DNA of 46,418 nucleotides from JBKPNX01 sp046732855 (lineage in GTDB: Bacteria; Pseudomonadota; Alphaproteobacteria; Geminicoccales; Geminicoccaceae), in NCBI GenBank assembly GCA_046732855.1, contig JBKPNX010000133.1, positions 1 through 46,418 of the forward strand. Direction: 5' to 3'. This document shows positions 40,558-46,418 of this stretch, piece after piece (within the stretch, counting starts at the first letter, position 1; every line of letters begins with the position of its first letter). Position numbers and translations under genes: made by a program. The notes below the pieces were generated by a model that saw only the letters and a program-made list of their open reading frames with translations, made no database searches and was not told the DNA's origin.

Positions 40558-42072
40558 CTACTCGAGTCGCGCTCCGCTGCCGGTGTAGACGGGCTGTCCG
40601 GTCAATACGCCGCGAAACTCGTGCAATTGTGGTCCGACCTCGATCCCCCTCGGCCCTAAGCGGAGATCGCGAATGGTGCGCTCGTGCGGCCCGCCACGTC
40701 GCTTGAACACCGATAGGGCTTGGCGCACCTCGCCACTGTGCTCGTAGTAGCGGAACAAAAGTACGTTGTCCGTGAGGTAGCTGATATCCAGTTCACTGCT
40801 TGCCGGCGATATCGTGAACAGCCCCTTTTGTCCGTAGATGAGCAATGTAGTGACTGCCTTTTGGCCAAGATACACCAGCAGCTCATGCAACTGCAGCATC
40901 AAGGAGGCCTCACCGGGCATGGCCGCCAAGTAACCCCACAGGCTGTCGATCACGAGGACGCGTGCATTGCGCTGCCCGACTGCCCTGCGGATAATTTGAA
41001 CGAACTGCCCCAGGCTGAGTTCCGCCGAGGCGATCGGCCGCACATCGATGCGCCCGGCATCGACCTGATTCTTGAAGTCCATGCCGAGGCCCGCGGCGCG
41101 GGCGAACAGCGTTTCCGGGCGCTCGTCGAACATCAGGAACAAGACAAGCTCGTCGCGGTTTGCGGCAGCGCACGCGTACTGCACCGCGATCGAGCTTTTG
41201 CCGACGCCCGACGGTCCGATCAGGAGGGTGCTGGTGCCTTCGTCCAGGCCACCGCCGAGCAGGCTGTCGAGCGCCGGAATCCCGCTCGAGACCTGACGTG
41301 CAATGAAGCGGCCCCGATGCTCGGCGGCAACCAGGGCCGGAAAGACGCGCAGGCCGCCGGTCTCGATCGAGAGGTCATGGTAGCCTTCCCGGAAGGCGCG
41401 GCCGCGGACCTTCTGCACGCGCAGCCGGCGCTGGTCCCGGCCGAACCCCAGCGCTGCCTGCTCCAGTTCGATGACGCTGTGGACCAGGCTGGCGGCAGAC
41501 TGCTCGGGATCAACCCGGTCCTCGATCAGCAGCACTGCGCTGCCATAGCTCGTGAATGCCTGCTTGAGCGCGAAGATCTGGCGCCGGTACCGCATCGGAT
41601 CGCCGGCCAGTAGGCGCAGCTCAGTGATCGGATCGAACACTACTCGCGCCGGCTTGATCTTCTCGACCAGGGCGAGAAGCTTCTGCGTGGTCTCGGTCAG
41701 CTCGATTTCGGCCGGCTGGAACACGCTCTGCTGGAAGTCGAGACTGGCGAGCTGCTCGAGCTCCGACACGTCGTGGACGTGGATCGCATCCAAGGACCAA
41801 CCATGCGAAGACGCGGCGGCGCGGAGTTCGTCTGCGGTCTCGGATAGGGAGATCAGCAAACTGCTCTCGCCCCGTGCCGCGCCCGCGAGCAAGAACTGCA
41901 GTGCGAGCGTGGTCTTGCCGGCACCTGGATTGCCCTGGACGAGATGCAGTCGGCCGCGGGCAAACCCGCCCCCGAGAACGTCGTCCAGTCCTTCAATGCC
42001 GGTCGCGGCGCGATGGGTATCGTCGCCAGCGGGCACCGCCCGGTCTCGTCTAGCCCGTTCCTTCTTGGCCAT
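40558..42072 (-). CDS. KaiC-like two-domain ATPase
   Basis: This 504-residue RecA-fold protein has two KaiC-type domains, each with a Walker A motif: GNPGAGKTT at residues 47-55 and GPSGVGKSS at 286-294. A further KaiC-like element is DPITELRLLAGD in the first domain; VLVIDSLWGYLAAMP is the second Walker B region. Length matches KaiC homologues of about 500 residues. The two residues whose phosphorylation drives the cyanobacterial clock were not located confidently. No kaiA or kaiB gene is visible. Its tight operon with an HWE kinase recurs in alphaproteobacteria, which suggests a signalling role other than a classical clock. GGGAGG precedes the ATG. Confidence 0.88.
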   Translation of the reverse strand: MAKKERARRDRAVPAGDDTHRAATGIEGLDDVLGGGFARGRLHLVQGNPGAGKTTLALQFLLAGAARGESSLLISLSETADELRAAASSHGWSLDAIHVHDVSELEQLASLDFQQSVFQPAEIELTETTQKLLALVEKIKPARVVFDPITELRLLAGDPMRYRRQIFALKQAFTSYGSAVLLIEDRVDPEQSAASLVHSVIELEQAALGFGRDQRRLRVQKVRGRAFREGYHDLSIETGGLRVFPALVAAEHRGRFIARQVSSGIPALDSLLGGGLDEGTSTLLIGPSGVGKSSIAVQYACAAANRDELVLFLMFDERPETLFARAAGLGMDFKNQVDAGRIDVRPIASAELSLGQFVQIIRRAVGQRNARVLVIDSLWGYLAAMPGEASLMLQLHELLVYLGQKAVTTLLIYGQKGLFTISPASSELDISYLTDNVLLFRYYEHSGEVRQALSVFKRRGGPHERTIRDLRLGPRGIEVGPQLHEFRGVLTGQPVYTGSGARLE

Positions 42073-42452
42073 AGCGCCTCCCGGTGCGCTCGTGCAGGAT
42101 CAGTGACGGTGGCGCGAACGCGCAAATCCTTCGTGTTCAATTTGCTCAGAAGGCCAGCATTGTCAAAACCCCATGAGCTGCCGCGAGGTTCGAGGGACAT
42201 GTCGTCCGTCGCGACCTCGATCAGCGGAGAATCCGGCTGCGAGTACGCCAGCAGCCCAAACCAGGCCTGCTCATGGCTACGCTCTGCCCTGCAAAGCCCG
42301 GCCTCAGCATGATTGAATATGGCTCAGACCTAAGGTCCGGCCGCGCTGCGATCGCGGTAAGCGGCAGAGCGGATCTGGCCTGAGCGGGGCGGTCTTCAGC
42401 CTGTCGCGACGTGCTGTATGGAAGCGTCACCGATAGGGCTGACCAGCGCCGG
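42073..42452. other. Gene-free stretch upstream of KaiC-like gene
   Basis: These 380 bases contain no recognisable gene. Transcription of both the kaiC-like gene and the upstream operon runs leftward, so this interval should hold the promoter for the kaiC-like gene and the end of the hydrolase transcript. A weak similarity to 32285-32385 is noted at about 42295-42385. Confidence 0.4.
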
Positions 42453-43205
42453 TCAGGCCAGATGGCACCCCGGCTGGCGGCGTCCGGTGCAGTACTCGTC
42501 GATGATCTGGCGAAAGCGGGTCGCGCCGAAGCTCGGGAAATGGCCGCCGTGGACCACGCTGACCGGCAGGGTACGTAGCCTTGCCATCGTGGCGAGATAA
42601 TCGTCACGATTCGAGTGATAGGCGTCGTCGATCAGCGGGCCGTCGTAGATGACGTCGCCGGACAGGAAGATGCCCGTGGCGCGCTCGAACAGGCCGATGC
42701 CGCCCGGCGAGTGGCCCGGCGTGTGGACGACCTCGAAGGCGCGATTGCCCAGATCCACGATATCGCCGTCGTGGAGCTCCCGGCCCGCGGGCGCGGGCGG
42801 TACGCGGTAGCGCGCGGCGTCCCACCCCTCGGGCAGGCGCTCGAACATGGCATCGGTCGCGTAACGGTCGGCGAGCGTCCAGTCGGGGCGCGGATCGGCG
42901 AGAATCCCGGCTTCGGCGGGGTGGACGCAGCGATCGGGAAACTCGTGGTGGCAGCCGATGTGATCGAAATGCGTGTGGCTCGCGACGCACACGAGCTGCC
43001 TCTCGCTCACGAGCGCAACGTGGCGGCGGAGGCTGAAATGGCCGAGCCCGGTGTCGAACAGCAGGTCGCGCTCGCGGCCGCGCACGTGCCACATGTTGCA
43101 GCGGAAGAATGGCTTGATCCACGGCTCATGGATCAAGGTGACGTCGTCGGCCATGCGGTTCGTCTCGTACCAGTCGCGCGCGCCGACCACGTCGGGAGCG
43201 GCCAT
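42453..43205 (-). CDS. Metallo-beta-lactamase-fold hydrolase
   Basis: This 250-residue protein has the MBL zinc-binding motifs: SHTHFDHIG (HxHxDH) near residues 76-84, HTPGHSPGG, the aspartate in FLSGDVIYDGPLID and VVHGGH. Cytoplasmic, since no signal peptide is seen. Such enzymes hydrolyse thioesters, lactones or phosphodiesters, or serve other functions. It is the last gene of the leftward operon, three bases after the ATPase stop, so it is probably functionally linked to the transported compound. Confidence 0.9.
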   Translation of the reverse strand: MAAPDVVGARDWYETNRMADDVTLIHEPWIKPFFRCNMWHVRGRERDLLFDTGLGHFSLRRHVALVSERQLVCVASHTHFDHIGCHHEFPDRCVHPAEAGILADPRPDWTLADRYATDAMFERLPEGWDAARYRVPPAPAGRELHDGDIVDLGNRAFEVVHTPGHSPGGIGLFERATGIFLSGDVIYDGPLIDDAYHSNRDDYLATMARLRTLPVSVVHGGHFPSFGATRFRQIIDEYCTGRRQPGCHLA

Positions 43206-43208
43206 GGC

Positions 43209-44243
43209 TCAGTCCTCGAGCGGGATGATGTCGTCCGGGCTGCAATGCAGCTCGACGCGCTCGCCGACCGCAAGCAGGGTGGCGACGGGCACGTGGACCG
43301 TGAAGGTCAGCCCCGGCTCGACCTCGGAGGCGATGCTGGCCCGCTTGTAACCGCCCTGGAAGACGAGATCGCGCACGGTGCCGGCGCCGAGGCCGACCTG
43401 GCGCTCGCGCGGGGCGCCGAGGCCGATGCTCTCGGGCCGAAGGGCGGCGCAGACGCCGTCGATGGAGCCATGCGCCATCGCCAGTCGCGGCGCGGCGTGG
43501 CCGATCGCGCGGCCCGGAACGATCGTGCTCTCGCCCATGAAGGTGGCGGCGAAGCGGGTGCGCGGCCGCCGATAGACCCGCTCGGGCGGGCCGGAATCCT
43601 CGATCCGCCCGTTGCTCATCACTACGCACAGATCGGCCAGCGCCATCGCCTCCTCCTGGTCGTGGGTGACGTGGACGAAGGCGGTGCCGACGCGCTTTTG
43701 GATCGCCTTCAGCTCGTCCTGCATCTGGCGGCGGAGCTTGAGGTCGAGCGCGCCGAGCGGCTCGTCGAGGAGCAGCACCGCCGGCTCGACCACGAGGGCG
43801 CGGGCAAGCGCTACGCGCTGGCGCTGACCGCCGGAAAGCTGATGCGGCCTGCGTTCGGCGACATGCTCGAGCCCGACCAGGGTGAGCGCATCACGCACCG
43901 CGCGGCGGCGCGCGGGCCGCGCGACGCCCTTCATCAGCAACCCGAAGCCGACATTGCCGCCGACGCTCATGTGGGGAAAGAGGGCGTATTCCTGAAAGAC
44001 CGTGGTCGTCGGCCGCTGGGCGGGCGGCGTGGTCGTGCAATCGGCGCCGGCGATCATGACGCGCCCGGCGCTCGGAACGAGGAACCCGCCGAGGATCGAC
44101 AAAAGCGTCGTCTTGCCCGATCCGGACGGGCCGAGCAGCACGGCGTAGCTCGCCGGCGCGATCTCGAGCGAGATGTCGTGCAGCGCGCGGATTGCGCCGA
44201 AGCTGTGGGACACGGCCTGGATCTGGACGAGCGGTGCGCTCAC
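43209..44243 (-). CDS. Polyamine-type ABC transporter ATP-binding protein, second system
   Basis: This 344-residue protein has the nucleotide-binding domain (Walker A GPSGSGKTT, Q-loop VFQEYALFPHMS, signature LSGGQRQR, Walker B LLLDEPLGALD, H-loop VTHDQEEA) and a C-terminal TOBE-like domain (ALRPESIGLGAPRERQ). The ATG is in an ATGA overlap with the upstream permease. It differs from the protein encoded at 20156-21241 and serves a separate operon. Confidence 0.92.
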   Translation of the reverse strand: MSAPLVQIQAVSHSFGAIRALHDISLEIAPASYAVLLGPSGSGKTTLLSILGGFLVPSAGRVMIAGADCTTTPPAQRPTTTVFQEYALFPHMSVGGNVGFGLLMKGVARPARRRAVRDALTLVGLEHVAERRPHQLSGGQRQRVALARALVVEPAVLLLDEPLGALDLKLRRQMQDELKAIQKRVGTAFVHVTHDQEEAMALADLCVVMSNGRIEDSGPPERVYRRPRTRFAATFMGESTIVPGRAIGHAAPRLAMAHGSIDGVCAALRPESIGLGAPRERQVGLGAGTVRDLVFQGGYKRASIASEVEPGLTFTVHVPVATLLAVGERVELHCSPDDIIPLED

Positions 44244-45019
44244 TTTTGTCGCTTCCTGAACACGATGAGCTCAAGGATAAGGACCAGGATGATCGACACG
44301 CCGAACACCAGCGAGCCGACGGCGTTGGTCTTCGGGTTGAGCCCGGATCGCAAAAGCCCCCAGATCTCGACCGGCAGGGTGGTCTCGAACCGGGTCAGCA
44401 GGAAAGCGATCACGAACTCGTCCCACGAGAACGTCATGGCCGGAAAGAAGCTCGCGAACAGGGCCGGCCACAGCATGGGCATCAGGACAAGCGCGAGCAC
44501 CTGCCAGTCGCGCGCGCCGAGGTCGCGTGCGGCGCGCTCGGCGTTCAGCTGATGGTCGCCCATCTGGGAATAGATGATCGCGAAGCAGAGCGGCAGGTTG
44601 ATCACGACGTGGCCGATCCCGGCGGCGATCAGCGACTGGGCGATGCCGACGCCGTTGAACAGGATGAGCAGGCCCATGCCGATGATCAGATAGCTGACCA
44701 TCAAGGGCGCGGTGACCAGCGCGCGCAGCGCCGCGCCGGCGGGCAGGCGGAAGCGGGCGAAGCCGTAGGCGGCGAGGAAGCCGACGAGCACGGAGACGAG
44801 GGATGAGAGGACCGCGACCGTGATCGAGTTGATCAGGCCGGCGGTCAGGCTGCGGTCGCCGAGCACGGCGGCGTACCAGTGCAGCGACGGGCCGGTGAAG
44901 GGCGGCACCGGAAAGCGGCTGCCCTGGAACGAGAACAGGACCAGGACCACGACCGGCAGGAAGATGAAGGCGTACACCGCGAGCGCATAGCCGGCCGCGA
45001 GAAGCTTTCCCGGCCGCAT
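44240..45019 (-). CDS. ABC transporter permease, second system (PotC-like)
   Basis: This 259-residue protein has six predicted helices (LAAGYALAVYAFIFLPVVVL, SITVAVLSSLVSVLVGFLAA, LVTAPLMVSYLIIGMGLLIL) and an EAA loop (AARDLGARDWQVLALVLMPM). It pairs with the permease encoded at 45026. Its start is six bases downstream of that gene's stop. Confidence 0.9.
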   Translation of the reverse strand: MRPGKLLAAGYALAVYAFIFLPVVVLVLFSFQGSRFPVPPFTGPSLHWYAAVLGDRSLTAGLINSITVAVLSSLVSVLVGFLAAYGFARFRLPAGAALRALVTAPLMVSYLIIGMGLLILFNGVGIAQSLIAAGIGHVVINLPLCFAIIYSQMGDHQLNAERAARDLGARDWQVLALVLMPMLWPALFASFFPAMTFSWDEFVIAFLLTRFETTLPVEIWGLLRSGLNPKTNAVGSLVFGVSIILVLILELIVFRKRQK

Positions 45020-45025
45020 CGCGGG

Positions 45026-45874
45026 TCATGCCCTCTCGAGCTTGAGCCAGCGGGCGCAGGCGAAGTAGGCCAGCGTCACCACCGCCATCAGGATCAGCGC
45101 GAGCGCTGAGGCCAGGGGAAAGTCGCCGCGCCGGCCGATCTGCATCATGATCAGCTGAGGCATCAGCAGCTCGTTGCTGCCGCCGAGGATCTGCGGCGTG
45201 ACGTAGTCGCCGATCGCGAGCACGAAGGTGAGAAAGGCGCCGACCATGACGCCGGGCAGGGTCAGAGGGAGAACCACGTAAAGGAAAGTCTGCACGCCGT
45301 TCGCGCCCAGATCGGCGGCGGCCTTGCGGTAGCTCGGGGACAGCTGCCTGAGATTGGCGAAGATCGTCAAGGTCAGCAGCATGACGAAGAAATGGACGAA
45401 GCCGGTGACGGTAGCAAAGCGCGTATTGGCGATCTGGACCGGATCGGACAGCAGGCCGAGGCCGACCAGCGCCTTGTTGACCACGCCGTTCTCGGCCAGC
45501 ACCAGGAGCCAGCTGTAGGAGCGCACGACATAGGAGGTCCAGAACGGCAGGACCGCGAGCATCAGGCCGAGGCGCTGCCAGCGCTCCGGCACGATCTCGG
45601 CGAGGAACCAGGCAAACGGATAGGCGAGGACGACCGACACGAGCGTGACGACGACGGTCACCTCGAGCGAGGCGACCAGCGCCCGCCAGTAGCTCTCATT
45701 GGCGAGGAACTGCGCGTAGTTGGCAAGGCCCGGCCCGGCGCCGGTGTCGTGCGCGGTGAGGCTCACCCCCGCCATCACCAGGAGCGGCAGGATGAAGAAC
45801 GCTGCCGTCCAGAGCAGGGCAGGGGCGACGTAGACCCAGGCTGCCCGGCGCTCGGTGCGGTGCGCGGCGGCCAT
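45026..45874 (-). CDS. ABC transporter permease, second system (PotB-like)
   Basis: This 282-residue protein has six predicted helices, among them VAPALLWTAAFFILPLLVMA and GLMLAVLPFWTSYVVRSYSW, with an EAA loop (YRKAAADLGANGVQTFLYVV). It lacks the long insert that marks the first system's permease at 22458. The ATG at 45872-45874 lies 48 bases after the binding-protein gene. Confidence 0.9.
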   Translation of the reverse strand: MAAAHRTERRAAWVYVAPALLWTAAFFILPLLVMAGVSLTAHDTGAGPGLANYAQFLANESYWRALVASLEVTVVVTLVSVVLAYPFAWFLAEIVPERWQRLGLMLAVLPFWTSYVVRSYSWLLVLAENGVVNKALVGLGLLSDPVQIANTRFATVTGFVHFFVMLLTLTIFANLRQLSPSYRKAAADLGANGVQTFLYVVLPLTLPGVMVGAFLTFVLAIGDYVTPQILGGSNELLMPQLIMMQIGRRGDFPLASALALILMAVVTLAYFACARWLKLERA

Positions 45875-45922
45875 CGCCTCGGACAGCCGCCGCCCGGGCT
45901 GCGCCAGCCGTAGCTCGTCCGA

Positions 45923-46418
45923 CTACTGGGCCTGCAACACGTCGGTCCAGAGGTCCTGCATCTTCTTGTCGAGGGCCTCGTCCGGCGCGGGATAGAGCTG
46001 AGCCCGCTCAAGAAATTCGGGCTGCTCGTCGAAGCGCAGCACGGCCTTCTGCGCGTCAGTCAGCGCGGCCTTGCGATTCGCGGGCATCCCCCAATAACAG
46101 GACGAGGTCGCGAGCCGCGCCTGGCCCTCCGGGCTCATGATGTACTGAATGAACTTCAGCGCCAGGTCTTTGTTCCGGCTGTCCGCGAACATGGCGAGCG
46201 ACTGCGACCACAGGATGCCGCCTTCCTTGGGGATCGAAAAGTCGAGCGCGTGGTTCTCGGCCGCGAGCACCGCGGTTACCCATTCGCCGCCGCCGACGAG
46301 GATGTCGGCCTCGCCGGTGGCGAGCGCGGTCTGGCTGGCGGTGACCTCGCCGACCAGGCGGGCGTTAGCCTTCCACTTGAGCAACACGTCCTTGATCGTG
46401 GGCAGATCGTCGGCGGTG
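45923..46418 (-). CDS. ABC transporter substrate-binding protein, second system, C-terminal part
   Basis: This partial gene runs off the right edge. The visible 165 residues are the C-terminal lobe of a PotD-like periplasmic binding protein, with ADILVGGGEWVTAVLAAENH, GGILWSQSLAMFADSRNKDL, ALKFIQYIMSPEGQARLATS and a final helical segment AQLYPAPDEALDKKMQDLWT. It is the first visible gene of the leftward operon with two permeases, an ATPase and an MBL hydrolase. The N-terminal half and signal peptide lie outside. Confidence 0.85.
   Translation of the reverse strand, partial: TADDLPTIKDVLLKWKANARLVGEVTASQTALATGEADILVGGGEWVTAVLAAENHALDFSIPKEGGILWSQSLAMFADSRNKDLALKFIQYIMSPEGQARLATSSCYWGMPANRKAALTDAQKAVLRFDEQPEFLERAQLYPAPDEALDKKMQDLWTDVLQAQ

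Noticed and set aside
40558..42072. A complete circadian clock locus
   Set aside because: Neither kaiA nor kaiB is present in the window, and the diagnostic phosphorylation pair was not identified.
42615..44552. A 645-codon plus-strand open frame
   Set aside because: It is antisense to the MBL, ATPase and permease genes, whose motifs are complete on the minus strand; it shows no domain of its own.

Overview
The window reads as a high-GC alphaproteobacterial chromosome segment, probably from the Rhodospirillales/Geminicoccaceae/Rhizobiales side of the class. This placement rests on gene content and codon usage read by eye: a KaiC-like ATPase paired with an HWE histidine kinase, several polyamine- and sugar-type ABC transporters, a DUF3500 gene, and a winged-helix/TolB-like/TPR regulator. 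No rRNA, tRNA, CRISPR array, integrase or transposase is recognisable.

Layout. 1-7645: the 3' part of a RecD-like helicase, an inositol-monophosphatase family gene, a winged-helix/TPR regulator divergent from an NmrA-like oxidoreductase gene and a secreted cupin gene, a collapsed MscS/cNMP channel pseudogene, and a DUF3500 gene. 7646-11495: a lower-GC accessory block. It opens with two gene tails (a cysI tail and an inositol-monophosphatase tail) and continues with a large frameshifted gene whose N-terminus looks like a PD-(D/E)XK-type nuclease domain and whose remainder is helical; it resembles proteins of phage-defence islands. 11473-17985: an assimilatory sulfate-reduction operon on the minus strand (siroheme synthase N-part, APS/PAPS reductase, uroporphyrinogen methyltransferase, sulfite reductase flavoprotein and hemoprotein) with a divergent Lrp/AsnC regulator. 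17986-20155: a decayed CAP-superfamily gene and two small genes.

20156-24547: a complete polyamine-type ABC transporter (ATPase, binding protein, two permeases). 24754-32239: a uracil-DNA-glycosylase-like gene, then a sugar-acid type locus of SMP-30/gluconolactonase, ribose-type binding protein, permease, single-domain ATPase, HpcH/HpaI aldolase and an unlinked-type binding protein. 32794-38601: an accessory stretch of secreted proteins, with a frameshifted glycoside-hydrolase-like gene, a Cys-rich lipoprotein, a metzincin-motif protease with a HEAT-like C-terminus, and two small secreted or hypothetical proteins. 38714-42072: a KaiC-like ATPase and HWE histidine kinase operon. 42453-46418: a second polyamine-type ABC operon ending in a metallo-beta-lactamase-fold hydrolase, cut by the window end.

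Two structural observations stand out. First, the last 33 codons of cysI occur twice in the same orientation, at 7730-7828 and 11473-11571, bracketing the nuclease-like gene; this looks like the scar of a horizontally acquired segment joined at cysI. Second, a dispersed intergenic palindromic repeat occurs three times (1394-1476, 13234-13321, 26573-26646). At least seven genes or gene tails are disrupted, so this is a region with active gene turnover. The single-base frameshifts sit in homopolymer runs and could also be assembly errors.
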